Of a stretch of 64,000 nucleotides of DNA, positions 18,382 through 27,286 are shown piece after piece. How positions within the stretch are numbered: the first letter of the stretch is position 1; each line of letters opens with the position of its first letter. The notes under the pieces were generated by a model that ran no database searches, had not been told where the DNA came from, and saw only the letters and a list, made by a program, of their open reading frames with translations. Source of the stretch: Pontixanthobacter rizhaonensis (GTDB lineage: Bacteria; Pseudomonadota; Alphaproteobacteria; Sphingomonadales; Sphingomonadaceae); assembly GCF_012972675.1 (NCBI RefSeq), contig NZ_JABCRE010000002.1, positions 106,001 through 170,000 on the forward strand. The letters run 5' to 3'. The position numbers were made by a program, and so were the translations under genes.

Positions 18382-19893
18382 ATGGCGAGCGAAGCATCGC
18401 AAAAGAACAATCTGAGTTTGGCCAGAGCCGTCTATAATTGGCGGCAATGGTGGCGTGAATCTGTCGTGGGTACCATCGACCAGCAATCGGTGATCGAAAA
18501 ACGCCGCGCCGAATGCACCATGTCGGCGCGCTATATGTTTATGACAGCTATGTCAGGCGGGATCGCGATCCTCGGCCTTTTGCTGTCTTCCCCGGCGGTT
18601 GTCATTGGCGCGATGTTGCTCTCGCCTTTGATGGACCCGATTATGGGCCTTGGTTTTGCACTCGCGACCGGGGATTATAAATGGCTCAGACAGTCAGCCG
18701 TGTCGCTCGCATGGGGCTCTTTAATGGCGGTTGGCTTGTGTTCCGTGATTGTATTCTTGTCGCCTTTGCAGGAACTCACACCTGAAATTGCGTCGCGTAC
18801 ACGGCCAAACCTGTTTGATCTTTTGGTGGCCCTATTCTCTGCTCTGGCGGGCGCTTATGCCATGATACGGGGGCGTGAGGGCACAATTGTTGGTGTGGCG
18901 ATCGCGACTGCATTGATGCCTCCTTTGGCGGTGGTCGGATATGGTCTGGCGACATTTAACTGGACTGTGTTTTCCGGCGCGCTGCTGCTCTATATTACCA
19001 ACTTGATGGCAATCGCGCTGACTGCCGCTTTGATGGCGCGGTTATACGGTTTCCGGACCGCGCTGTCGGATCGCCAAACCCAGTTACAGAACGTGGTTAT
19101 TGTGGTGGTGTTTGTGGCCTTGGCGGTGCCGTTGGCGATTTCGCTGCGCCAGATTGCTTGGGAGGCCAATTCATCCCGCCAAGTGCGGACCGTACTGGTC
19201 GATACGTTTGATGGCGATTTGCGTTTATCAGATGTCACGATCAATTGGGATGCGCGGCCGATAACTATCGATGCCACTGTCATGACCCCGATCAATCGCC
19301 AAAACGCCGAAGCACAAGCGGCGCGGGTTTTGACCCGGCAATTGGGACAGAGCGTCGATTTGCGGATCAACCAATATTTGGTGGGCACTGGCACTGCCGC
19401 TGCTGAACAGGCACAATTGAGCGCCGCCCGCGCGAGCGAGGAGGCGGCTGCGGCTGAACGCGTTGCCGATCTGACGAGCCGCTTGGCACTGGTCGCCGGA
19501 GTGAAAGAAGAAGAACTGCTGATCGACCGAGAGCGGCGCCGTGCAGTCGTGAAAGCACGTGAGCTGGATGGTGCAACTTTGGCCGCTTATGCTGATTTGG
19601 AAAGGCGTATCAAAGCGACTGAACCGGACTGGCGTATCGAATTGATCCCACCTGCAAAAGCGCTGCCATCAATTCCTTTCGCCGATGGTGAGCCGACCGA
19701 GGGTGGAGTGGCCGCGATCAAACTGATTGCATGGGCAGGTGGCCGGGTGGGCGCGCCAATCGTGCTCACCGGGCCTGCTACAGATGCGGAAACAGCCGCA
19801 GAATTGCTGCGTGCAGAGGGGCTGCAAACCGTGGCTGTCGAAACCGGTAGCGGCCCCGCTATCACAGCGGCCTGGGGCGATATCGCCCGCTAG
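18382..19893 (+). CDS. DUF389 family membrane protein
   Basis: A protein of about 504 residues with six or more helices in the DUF389 core (ILGLLLSSPAVVIGAMLLSPLMDPIMGLG, ATALMPPLAVVGYGLA) and a long C-terminal soluble part of about 250 residues containing an Ala/Glu-rich helix and a final domain with GPATDAETAAELL. The N-terminal halves of DUF389 proteins are thought to be transporters, but no function is proven. In-frame starts exist at 18292, 18319 and 18382; I prefer 18382 because AAAGGA lies eleven bases upstream and the protein is still complete. Confidence 0.8.
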   Translation: MASEASQKNNLSLARAVYNWRQWWRESVVGTIDQQSVIEKRRAECTMSARYMFMTAMSGGIAILGLLLSSPAVVIGAMLLSPLMDPIMGLGFALATGDYKWLRQSAVSLAWGSLMAVGLCSVIVFLSPLQELTPEIASRTRPNLFDLLVALFSALAGAYAMIRGREGTIVGVAIATALMPPLAVVGYGLATFNWTVFSGALLLYITNLMAIALTAALMARLYGFRTALSDRQTQLQNVVIVVVFVALAVPLAISLRQIAWEANSSRQVRTVLVDTFDGDLRLSDVTINWDARPITIDATVMTPINRQNAEAQAARVLTRQLGQSVDLRINQYLVGTGTAAAEQAQLSAARASEEAAAAERVADLTSRLALVAGVKEEELLIDRERRRAVVKARELDGATLAAYADLERRIKATEPDWRIELIPPAKALPSIPFADGEPTEGGVAAIKLIAWAGGRVGAPIVLTGPATDAETAAELLRAEGLQTVAVETGSGPAITAAWGDIAR

Positions 19894-19932
19894 GTTTCGC
19901 CGCGTTTAGAGATGCTGCAGAGTTGCAGCCAG

Positions 19933-21702
19933 TTAAGCTGCAACGGGCAGTTCAATGGCTTGGATCTCGCCTGCCAGATATAATCGTTTGGCTTTGGCGC
20001 GGCTCAGCTTGCCCGAACTGGTGCGCGGCAATGTCCGCGGCGGAACCAATTCAACCACGCAATTCATGCCGGTGATCGACCGGACCTTATCACGGATTTG
20101 CTCGTGCAGTCTTACCCGCTCTTCCGGATCGGATACGCGGCAATGCACCAGTACCGCCGGTGCTTCTTCACCGTCGTCTTTGTCGATGGAAAAGGCGGCG
20201 ATATCGCCGTGATTAAAGCCGGGCAATTGTTCAACCGCCCATTCAATATCTTGCGGCCACAGGTTTTTGCCATTGATAATGATCATATCTTTGGCGCGGC
20301 CAACGATGAACAGATACCCGTCGGTCATATATCCCATGTCGCCAGTGTCGAGCCAGCCATCGACCAAACATTCATTGGTCGCTTCTTCATTGCGGAAGTA
20401 GGAGTGCATAACGCTGGTACCTTGGCACCAGACCTTGCCGATTTGATGATCCCCCTTGATTGCGCCGTTCTCGCCGCGAATTTCCACTTTCATACCGCGC
20501 ACAGCTTTACCGCAATTGACGATGGCGCGGTAGCGAGCAGGACGTGACAGATCGCGCGGCGTGCCCGACAGGCGCTCTTCTTCGACCAGCTCCACGCGGA
20601 TGCCCTCGCGCGGCGGCATTACTGTGACAGCCAAAGTGGCTTCGGCCAGACCATAGCTGGGGGTGAACGCATTGGCTTTGAAGCCCGCATCAGCAAAGGC
20701 ATTGACGAAATTTTGCATCACGTCAGGCCGGATCATATCCGCGCCGTTGCCCGCAGTGCGCCACCGTGACAGGTCGAACCGGTCCGCCACATTGCTTTGG
20801 CTGGAAATGCGCCGCGCGCAAATATCATAGCCGAATGTAGGCGAGTAGCTAAGTGTATTGCCTTTGTTACGGCTGATAAGATCAAGCCACGCCAATGGAC
20901 GGCGCGCAAAATGTTCAGTTTTCAGATAATCGATCGACACCTGATTGGCGATGACCGACAGGAAGCAGCCGACCAGCCCCATATCGTGATACCACGGCAG
21001 CCAGCTGACTACACGGTCATTGGCGCCGACATCCATTGAAATGGAATGCCCGGCTAGATTGTCGAGCAAAGCACGGTGCGTTACTGCGACGCCGGTTGGG
21101 AAACGGGTCGATCCGCTGGAATATTGCAGATAGCAAATATCATCCGGTTCCGGCGGTGTCAGTTCGCATTCTGGCGCAGGGCGGGTGGCAAAGCTTTCCC
21201 AATCCGAGCCTTCGCAGCCTTGCCGTTCTGCCGCTGCGGCGCCCATTTCGCTGATCTCTGCCGGATACAGCAAAATCACCGGGTCGGAGCTGTCGAGCTG
21301 TACTGCCAACTGGTCGATATAGCCTTCTTTGCCGCCAAACCCGGTCGGCAGCGGCAAGGGCACTGGCCACGCGCCGGCATAGACTGCACCGCAGAACAGT
21401 GCCGCAAATTCGGCGCCGGTTTCTGCGATCAGAGCGACACGGTCTTCCTTGCCGATCCCAGCCGCCCGAAAACGCTGCGCCATTTCGACTGCATCTTTGT
21501 GCAGATCGATATAGGTGTACACATTTTCGAGCGTACCCCGCATATCGTGGAAGTTCATTCCCTTCGCGCTTTTGGCGGCATATTCCACCGCCTCTGTAAA
21601 TGTCGCGAAATCAGACCGTCGGCGCGGCAGGGGGCAATCATTGGGTGTGGGCTGCAATGCGTGATCCCCGGAAGAGGCGTTATCGGAAGTGACGTTCGTC
21701 AT
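19933..21702 (-). CDS. Fatty acyl-AMP ligase (FadD32-like)
   Basis: A 589-residue adenylate-forming enzyme. The ATP-binding motif is YSSGSTRFPTGV, followed by WLPWYHDMGLVG, SYGLAEAT and GWLDTGDMGY; the last part has NGKNLWPQDIE. The WYHDMGL and NLWPQDIE stretches are characteristic of fatty acyl-AMP ligases, which load acyl-AMP onto acyl carrier domains rather than CoA. No polyketide synthase or carrier protein is adjacent, so its acceptor is unknown. It is convergent with the DUF389 gene. Confidence 0.87.
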   Translation of the reverse strand: MTNVTSDNASSGDHALQPTPNDCPLPRRRSDFATFTEAVEYAAKSAKGMNFHDMRGTLENVYTYIDLHKDAVEMAQRFRAAGIGKEDRVALIAETGAEFAALFCGAVYAGAWPVPLPLPTGFGGKEGYIDQLAVQLDSSDPVILLYPAEISEMGAAAAERQGCEGSDWESFATRPAPECELTPPEPDDICYLQYSSGSTRFPTGVAVTHRALLDNLAGHSISMDVGANDRVVSWLPWYHDMGLVGCFLSVIANQVSIDYLKTEHFARRPLAWLDLISRNKGNTLSYSPTFGYDICARRISSQSNVADRFDLSRWRTAGNGADMIRPDVMQNFVNAFADAGFKANAFTPSYGLAEATLAVTVMPPREGIRVELVEEERLSGTPRDLSRPARYRAIVNCGKAVRGMKVEIRGENGAIKGDHQIGKVWCQGTSVMHSYFRNEEATNECLVDGWLDTGDMGYMTDGYLFIVGRAKDMIIINGKNLWPQDIEWAVEQLPGFNHGDIAAFSIDKDDGEEAPAVLVHCRVSDPEERVRLHEQIRDKVRSITGMNCVVELVPPRTLPRTSSGKLSRAKAKRLYLAGEIQAIELPVAA

Positions 21703-21830
21703 AAAGTCAGTCGTAACCTGTCAATTGCACGCCTTCTGGGCGCTTCCTATTATTCGTTTCGGTGTTTGTCACAGAGTCACACCGCTGTAATCTTTCCCAT
21801 TTCCCTTAGACTGTGGCACCAATATGGCCA

Positions 21831-22403
21831 ATGAATGATCGACAATCCGGGCAAAAGCAGGGCCGTAAGCCCCCAAAACCGCTGAATTCTGCGCGTTTGC
21901 GTGATTTGGCGCTTGCTTATGTGGCGCGGTTTTCCACCAGTTCGGGGAAGTTTGAAGCCTATCTTGCGCGCAAATTGCGCGAAAAAGGGTGGGAAGAAGA
22001 CGGTACAGAACCTGATATTCCAGGCCTGGTCGCCCGTTATGTGGAGCTGGGTTATATTGATGATGCCACCTACGCCCAGTCCCGCGCCGGGGGCTTATTG
22101 CGCCGTGGTTACGGGCCGCGCCGGGTGTCACAGGATTTAACTGCAGCAGGCATTGATGAACATTTGCGCGAAGACGTAGCGCCTGACGAGTTGGGCAAGC
22201 GGCAGGCGGCATTTAATCTGGCCAAGAAACGGCGGTTCGGCCCGTTTTACCGCGAGGAGCTTGATCCAAAGCGACGCGACAAACAGATTGCCGCCATGTT
22301 AAGGGCGGGGCATAGCTTTGATATTGTCCGGCGGGTAATGGACGCGGCCAGCGAAGAAGCGCTTGAGCATTGGATGTCAGAAGCGCGCGACGAGGATTAT
22401 TGA
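21831..22403 (+). CDS. recX: Regulatory protein RecX family
   Basis: A 190-residue basic, helical protein with the RecX three-helix repeats (LALAYVARFSTSSGKFEAYLARKL, YVELGYIDDATYAQ, RVSQDLTAAGI). RecX binds RecA filaments and limits recombinase activity. The start at 21831 (MNDRQSG) is chosen over 21813; no strong ribosome site distinguishes them. recA is not adjacent. The stop lies one base before the start of the DUF192 gene. Confidence 0.82.
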   Translation: MNDRQSGQKQGRKPPKPLNSARLRDLALAYVARFSTSSGKFEAYLARKLREKGWEEDGTEPDIPGLVARYVELGYIDDATYAQSRAGGLLRRGYGPRRVSQDLTAAGIDEHLREDVAPDELGKRQAAFNLAKKRRFGPFYREELDPKRRDKQIAAMLRAGHSFDIVRRVMDAASEEALEHWMSEARDEDY

Positions 22404-22404
22404 G

Positions 22405-22887
22405 ATGAGACTGGTTCATATTCTGGCTTTTGTTACGCTTTCAATGACGGCGTGCGCGCCCCAAAATGCGCAGGAGCCGGCGATGTCCGCTGAACAGCCT
22501 GCCACCCATCCCGAATCTGGTTTGGCGGTTATTCCGCTTACGGTTACCAGCGGTGCCACCCGGCATGAATTTCAAGTGGAAGTGGCGCAGACTGAGGCAG
22601 AGCAGGCGAAAGGGCTGATGTTCCGAACAAAGCTTGGCCCGACCGAGGGGATGATCTTTCCGCGGCAACCTGCCGATATCGCCAGTTTTTGGATGAAGAA
22701 CACGCCGCTGCCGCTCGATATTATTTTTGTCGGCACCGACGGACGCATTCTGAATATTGCGGCCAATACGGAACCCTATTCCCTAGAGCCGGTAAGCGCG
22801 ATCGGGCTAACGGAAACTGTCTTTGAGATTCGGGGCGGCCGCGCGGAGGAACTGGGGATCAAAGCTGGCGATCTTGTGGAATATTGA
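22405..22887 (+). CDS. DUF192 family lipoprotein
   Basis: A 160-residue protein. A signal peptide with lipobox LSMTAC gives a predicted lipid-anchored Cys near residue 17. The DUF192 core follows with EQAKGLMFRTKL, GMIFPR, FWMKNTPLPLDIIFV and IKAGDLVEY. The family is a small conserved fold of unknown function found in bacteria and archaea. It starts immediately after recX and precedes ndufA12 by 77 bases. Confidence 0.88.
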   Translation: MRLVHILAFVTLSMTACAPQNAQEPAMSAEQPATHPESGLAVIPLTVTSGATRHEFQVEVAQTEAEQAKGLMFRTKLGPTEGMIFPRQPADIASFWMKNTPLPLDIIFVGTDGRILNIAANTEPYSLEPVSAIGLTETVFEIRGGRAEELGIKAGDLVEY

Positions 22888-22888
22888 G

Positions 22889-22918
22889 CCTGTATAAACG
22901 CAGGGTGCTAGATACAGG
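22889..22918 (+). repeat. Inverted repeat between DUF192 and ndufA12 genes
   Basis: CCTGTAT at 22889-22895 pairs with ATACAGG at 22912-22918 across a 16-base spacer. It could be an operator for the ndufA12 promoter or a weak RNA hairpin. There is no T tract, so it is not a standard terminator. Confidence 0.35.
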
Positions 22919-22964
22919 TTGGAAGCGCGGCACGAAACCGCTAAGCGGCGCGCAAAGAGGTTAG

Positions 22965-23366
22965 ATGATGAACTTTCTCGGCAAGATTTTTACATGGTGG
23001 AACGGTGCAACCATCGGCACGCTGCTGAACAGCTGGCGTACTGGTGAGAAGGTTGGCACGGATGCGCAAGGCAACACCTATTACCGTGCCAAGAAGGCCA
23101 AAGATGGCGCACGTGAACGCCGCTGGGTAATCTATGACGGTGCGAATGATGCCAGCCGCGTTCCGGCTGAATGGCATGGTTGGCTGCATGGTTCTTTCGA
23201 CGGTGTGCCGGAAAGCAATCTGCCGCCCGCCAAGATTTGGGAAGTGGATTACACACCCAATGCGACCGGAACGGCCGCCGCTTACCGTCCTAAAGGGGCG
23301 CTTGAGCAAGGCGGGAAGCGGGCGAAGGCGAGCGGTGATTACGAAGCGTGGACACCGGACGCCTGA
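22965..23366 (+). CDS. NADH:ubiquinone oxidoreductase accessory subunit NDUFA12 (B17.2) family
   Basis: A 133-residue homologue of the mitochondrial complex I subunit NDUFA12, present in alphaproteobacteria as a supernumerary subunit. The motifs GNTYYRAKK, RRWVIYDG, VPAEWHGWLH and DYTPNATGT are diagnostic. It is outside the main nuo operon, as is common in this class. The DUF2155 gene starts three bases after its stop. Confidence 0.92.
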   Translation: MMNFLGKIFTWWNGATIGTLLNSWRTGEKVGTDAQGNTYYRAKKAKDGARERRWVIYDGANDASRVPAEWHGWLHGSFDGVPESNLPPAKIWEVDYTPNATGTAAAYRPKGALEQGGKRAKASGDYEAWTPDA

Positions 23367-23368
23367 TC

Positions 23369-23977
23369 ATGAGGCACTGCGTAACAACTGTGTTGTGTGC
23401 CGCTGCGATCAACGGCCTGGCTGCATGCAGCGAGGCTGCACCGACTTTACCAGAAGCGCAGGAAACTGCCGTCCCTGAAGAGCTGCAATCGAGCAATACA
23501 GTTAGCGAAACGCCCACGGATGAGGAGCAGATCGGCACGCCGATGGCAGAGCGCGTGGCCACGATTGGGGTGCTGAACAAGCGCAACAACGTATCGCAGG
23601 ATCTGAAAATGAAGCCGGGCGAATCGCGCCGTTTGGGCGATGTGATCATTCGGCTGTCTGCCTGTGAACGCACTCCGTCGTGGGAAATGCCAAAGGAAAC
23701 GGGTGCGTTTGTACAAGTTTTGACATTGGCGGATGATCAAGAGGACGCTGAGACCCTGCAGTGGAAGCGGGTGTTTTCCGGCTGGCTGTTCAAAAACTCG
23801 CCTTCCCTTAATGTGGTTGAAGATCCAGTCTACGATGTGTGGGTAAAAGACTGCGCGATGAGCTTTCCAGGCGAAGTGGACCCGGAACCCGCCACGCCAG
23901 CACCATCTGAGCCTGCTGAACAAGCGGCACCAGCGCCTGAACCATCCGCTGAAGCCCCGGCTACTAACGAAACGTAG
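23369..23977 (+). CDS. DUF2155 family lipoprotein/secreted protein
   Basis: A 202-residue exported protein with a signal peptide and lipobox-like GLAAC, then an acidic linker and the DUF2155 core (IGVLNKRNNVSQDLKMKPGES, RLSACERTPSWEMP, VFSGWLFKNSPSLNVVEDPVYDVWVKDC). The last 40 residues are Pro/Ala/Glu rich and are encoded antisense to the 3' end of aat. The start at 23369 follows the ndufA12 stop. Function unknown; the ndufA12-DUF2155-aat order is common in alphaproteobacteria. Confidence 0.87.
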   Translation: MRHCVTTVLCAAAINGLAACSEAAPTLPEAQETAVPEELQSSNTVSETPTDEEQIGTPMAERVATIGVLNKRNNVSQDLKMKPGESRRLGDVIIRLSACERTPSWEMPKETGAFVQVLTLADDQEDAETLQWKRVFSGWLFKNSPSLNVVEDPVYDVWVKDCAMSFPGEVDPEPATPAPSEPAEQAAPAPEPSAEAPATNET

Positions 23978-24627
23978 GCTTCGTCCAAGGTATGGCGGGC
24001 TGGTTGGGCTGCAGCTGCAACCAGCTGGCAATAGTCACTTTGCGGTATCTCAATCGCACCCAAAGTTGCCAAGTGATCGGTCATAAATTGGCAGTCCAGC
24101 ACTTCAAAGCCGGCGTGTTTGAGCATCGCCACCAGCCATACTAAGGCAATTTTTGATGCGTTGTCCGCACGGCTGAACATGCTTTCGCCGCAAAAAACAC
24201 GATCAAAGCTGACCCCGTACAGGCCGCCAACAAGTTTTCCGCCGTCCCAACATTCGATTGAATGGGCATGGCCATTATCGTGCAGCACAGCGTAACTTGC
24301 GGCGATTCTGTGGCTGATCCAGCTACCCGAATGATCCGCGCGCGGTGCAGCGCAAGCAGCCATCACATCATTGAATGCGGTATTGCATGTCACTGTGTAG
24401 CGATCTTGGCGGACCATCTTGCGCAGCGATTTTGACGGGCGGAATTTGTCTAGCGGGAAGATGGCCCTTTCGCGCGGTTCAACCCAGAAAATTTCAGGGT
24501 CATCGCGCGAATCAGACATCGGAAATATACCGCTGCGATAGGCCAGCAGCAGCATATCCTGCGGGATCAAAGGTGGTGCGGGCGCGTGCATCGGGCCGTG
24601 TTCTAGCGGTCTGTCAGGGGCTCGCAT
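23830..24627 (-). CDS. aat: Leucyl/phenylalanyl-tRNA--protein transferase
   Basis: A 265-residue enzyme that adds Leu or Phe to N-terminal Lys/Arg of proteins and marks them for ClpAP (N-degron pathway). Key segments are LLAYRSGIFPM, FWVEPRERAIFPL, YTVTCNTAFNDVM, SWISHRI, HAHSIECWDGGKLVGGLYGV and FCGESMFS. The normal domain ends near EAYVSLVAG; the final 45 residues are Gly/Ser/Ala rich and are read antisense to DUF2155 codons. The overlap is 148 bases. Starts at 24627 or 24591 are both possible. Confidence 0.9.
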   Translation of the reverse strand: MRAPDRPLEHGPMHAPAPPLIPQDMLLLAYRSGIFPMSDSRDDPEIFWVEPRERAIFPLDKFRPSKSLRKMVRQDRYTVTCNTAFNDVMAACAAPRADHSGSWISHRIAASYAVLHDNGHAHSIECWDGGKLVGGLYGVSFDRVFCGESMFSRADNASKIALVWLVAMLKHAGFEVLDCQFMTDHLATLGAIEIPQSDYCQLVAAAAQPARHTLDEAYVSLVAGASADGSGAGAACSAGSDGAGVAGSGSTSPGKLIAQSFTHTS

Positions 24628-24707
24628 AGCTTACAAAATAGTCAGTCATGGTACGTTTGCCATCTTGCCATGCCGTCCCCATCGCTTTAGAGGCGCTGCT
24701 TGCCTGC

Positions 24708-24783
24708 AGGGGCGTAGCTCAGTTGGTAGAGCGTCGGTCTCCAAAACCGAAGGTCCAGAGTTCGAGTCTCTGTGCCCCTGCCA
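24708..24783 (+). tRNA. tRNA-Trp (anticodon CCA)
   Basis: A full cloverleaf with acceptor stem AGGGGCG/TGCCCCT, the anticodon CCA at 24741-24743, G73 as discriminator and an encoded 3' CCA. tRNA-Trp upstream of secE-nusG is common in alphaproteobacteria; here a small ORF and a symporter gene lie between. Confidence 0.95.
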
Positions 24784-24949
24784 GGCGATTTTTTCAAAAC
24801 CATTATAAAATCTTCTCCGCCGATGTGACCAGGCTGAATGCAACGTATGGGCTTGCCTGAACGAATAGCAACAAGATCGTTCAGGGAACGCCCAGACCAG
24901 TTGTGCATTATCAAGGTCAGAACGAAGCAACGAAAAGAGGAGATCCACT

Positions 24950-25099
24950 ATGTCTAACCTGACCTATCGCAGCAGTCGCCCAGACGCATGGGTCCAGCCG
25001 CGTGCTTACCGTGACGCCTCCCAGCGCCTTAAACAGCACGGGAAAATCATCCCGATGGATGAACCCGGTTTTTTTGCAAGATTGTTCGGGGCGCGCTGA
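24950..25099 (+). CDS. 49-residue protein between tRNA-Trp and secE, unknown function
   Basis: The ORF encodes MSNLTYRSSRPDAW and on to FARLFGAR, 49 residues, with no signal peptide or membrane helix and a net positive charge. A strong ribosome site (AGAGGAG) stands seven to eight bases before the ATG, and an intrinsic terminator lies 37 bases after the stop, so it looks like a genuine, separately expressed small gene. I do not recognise a family. Confidence 0.65.
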   Translation: MSNLTYRSSRPDAWVQPRAYRDASQRLKQHGKIIPMDEPGFFARLFGAR

Positions 25100-25135
25100 G
25101 CACCTGATCTGCCAGATAACAAAGCCAGAAACAAA

Positions 25136-25163
25136 AAAGGGCCGGTGCGATCACCGGCCCTTT
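25136..25163. terminator. Bidirectional terminator between the 49-aa ORF and the AgcS gene
   Basis: A perfect 12-bp stem (AAAGGGCCGGTG and its complement) around a CGAT loop, with A on one side and T on the other. It can end transcription from both converging genes. Confidence 0.9.
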
Positions 25164-25201
25164 CTATTTGGCTATTCTGCACCATTTGAATGGTGCTCAA
25201 G

Positions 25202-26737
25202 TCAGTATTCGTTGGGTTCTTCCGGTGTTTCCGCATGGAAATCCTTGCCGGCCTTCTTGTCGCCTTGCGCGAGTTTGAAGACGACGCCGGAAAGCAATGC
25301 CAGCGCGAGCAAGTTTGGCAGCGCCATCGCAGCGTTGGAAATATCGCCCATACGCCACACCAATGTCAGATCGAGCGTGCTGCCAAGGTAAATCACCACG
25401 CACCACAAGACACGCCAGATCATATGCAGCACCTTCTCGCCGCCGCGAGTCGAGCCCGGGATACGGTCATAGATGAATGTGATTGCCCGCTCGCCGTAAT
25501 AGGACCACGTGAGCAAGGTCGTGAACACGAACAGGATCAGGGCAGTCGACGCGATCAATGTGCCGATTGGAATGCTTGCAATCTCAAGCGGGAAAGCCGC
25601 AGCAAACGCGCCCGATGTCATGGCGAAGCCTTCCAGATCGGAGTTCCAGGCGTGCGGTACAGCTTGCCCGCCGCCTGTGAAATCACCCTGAACCGTTAGA
25701 ATGACCAAAGCCGTCATCGTACAAATGACAATCGTATCGATGAACGTGCCCAGCATGGCCATCCGGCCTTGCTGTTCAGGATCATTAGTTTGCGCGACAG
25801 CGTGCGCAATCGGGGTCGAACCCTGACCCGCCTCGTTAGAGAACAAGCCGCGGGCCACACCGGCGCGGATGGCCAACATGATCGCAGCACCGACAAAGCC
25901 GCCAGTGGCTGCCTGCGGGTTGAACGCCCCGTGGAAAATCAATCCGAATGTTGCAGGAATATCGCTGATGTTCAGCGCCAGGGCGATAATCGCCATCACG
26001 ATGTAAGCGCCGGCCATGAACGGAATGATCTTCTCTGCCACACCGCCAATGGATTTGATGCCGCCAATAATCACGACAAACACAGCCACGGCTACGATCA
26101 ATCCGCCAAGCCATTCTTCAATACCGAACAGTTCATTCAAACCATCCGCGACAGCGTTGGCCTGGATTGAGTTGCCGGTCACCAGCGCGGAAAACAGCGT
26201 GCCGATGCAGAAGAATATCGCCAGCCATGTGTATTTGGGGCCGAGGCCCATCATGATGTAGCTCATCGGGCCGCCGCGATAGACGCCGTCAGACGTTTTC
26301 TCACGGTAGCGAATCGCCAATGACCCCTCCGCGAAGGCCAGTGCCATTCCGATCAGCGCTGTGACCCACATCCAGAAGATCGCACCGGGTCCGCCCAGTG
26401 CAATTGCGGTGGCGACCCCGGCCAGATTACCTGTACCGACTTGTCCGGAAAGGGCTGTCGACAGAGCGGCGAAGGGAGAAATCTCTCCGTCACCATCGCC
26501 TTTGCGGCTTTTGAACAGCCCTTTAAAAGCGCTGCCGAGTTGGCGGATGGGGTAGAATTTCAGCCCGAACATGATCCACAGACCGATGCCCAGCAGGATA
26601 ATGGTCATTGGCGGAACAGGTTGCCCCGCAATTTGCAGGATTTGTTCGCCATTCCATGTTCCGCCCCAGATGAAATCTGAAACGTTGGTTACGCGGTCTA
26701 TAAATTGTTCCATCGCACCGGTGTCGCTTGCGGCCAT
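25202..26737 (-). CDS. Alanine/glycine:cation symporter, AgcS (AlsT/DagA) family
   Basis: A 511-residue transporter with about 11 helices that imports Ala or Gly with Na+. Family signatures include FAALSTALSGQVGTGNLAGVATAI, GGPGAIFWMW, YRGGPMSYI, NEAGQGSTPIAHA and GTFIDTIVIC. The start at 26737 has GAGGGGGA upstream. It is divergent from secE and placed between tRNA-Trp and secE, where translation genes usually run on. Confidence 0.92.
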   Translation of the reverse strand: MAASDTGAMEQFIDRVTNVSDFIWGGTWNGEQILQIAGQPVPPMTIILLGIGLWIMFGLKFYPIRQLGSAFKGLFKSRKGDGDGEISPFAALSTALSGQVGTGNLAGVATAIALGGPGAIFWMWVTALIGMALAFAEGSLAIRYREKTSDGVYRGGPMSYIMMGLGPKYTWLAIFFCIGTLFSALVTGNSIQANAVADGLNELFGIEEWLGGLIVAVAVFVVIIGGIKSIGGVAEKIIPFMAGAYIVMAIIALALNISDIPATFGLIFHGAFNPQAATGGFVGAAIMLAIRAGVARGLFSNEAGQGSTPIAHAVAQTNDPEQQGRMAMLGTFIDTIVICTMTALVILTVQGDFTGGGQAVPHAWNSDLEGFAMTSGAFAAAFPLEIASIPIGTLIASTALILFVFTTLLTWSYYGERAITFIYDRIPGSTRGGEKVLHMIWRVLWCVVIYLGSTLDLTLVWRMGDISNAAMALPNLLALALLSGVVFKLAQGDKKAGKDFHAETPEEPNEY

Positions 26738-26843
26738 TCTTGGCTCCCCCTCTAGCGGAATTTCCTGGCGCGCACGCTAGAGCCGAGTTCGCAGCAAGGC
26801 TAGCGTTAATGCACGGTGCGCTGAAACTAGACTATTCCTGTCC

Positions 26844-26872
26844 TTGCTTTTGCCGGTCGGTCGCCCTAAATG
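26844..26872 (+). promoter_or_regulatory. Possible promoter for secE-nusG
   Basis: TTGCTT at 26844-26849 and TAAATG at 26867-26872 are separated by 17 bases. They lie about 117 bp before secE in the 251-bp divergent intergenic region. The match to a sigma70-like promoter is moderate. Confidence 0.35.
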
Positions 26873-26988
26873 ATCATTGTCTTCCTACATTGGAGCAAGC
26901 ATAGCCCCTCCCGATCTTGATCGGGGCGGCGATGAGCCCATCCCGGAAGAGACAAGATTTGAACATTTTACGGCGAGAGCTGGAGATT

Positions 26989-27195
26989 ATGGCGGAAAAG
27001 AAAAGCAGAACGACACCGGGCGAATTCATCCGTCAGGTCCGTACAGAGGCCAGCAAGGTTGTTTGGCCGACCCGGCAAGAAACCATCACGACCGCGATTT
27101 TCGTTGGGATTATGATGGTTGTATTGTCGCTGTTCTTCCTCGCGATTGATTCGATGTTTGGCGGTGTTGTCGGCTGGTTGCTGACCCTCGCTTAA
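26989..27195 (+). CDS. secE: Preprotein translocase subunit SecE
   Basis: A 68-residue single-span translocon subunit. The conserved PGEFIRQVRTEASKVVWPTRQET amphipathic segment precedes one membrane helix (IFVGIMMVVLSLFFLAID). The start at 26989 has GGAG four bases upstream; the longer in-frame version from 26917 has no SecE character. nusG follows after 91 bases. Confidence 0.95.
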   Translation: MAEKKSRTTPGEFIRQVRTEASKVVWPTRQETITTAIFVGIMMVVLSLFFLAIDSMFGGVVGWLLTLA

Positions 27196-27286
27196 ATTTT
27201 AGACGCTGAGTTGGCCCGGCTGCCGGGCAAGGGCCGAATGGCTCTGACACGATTGAACTGACACTTTCTGATTACAGGGATTACAC

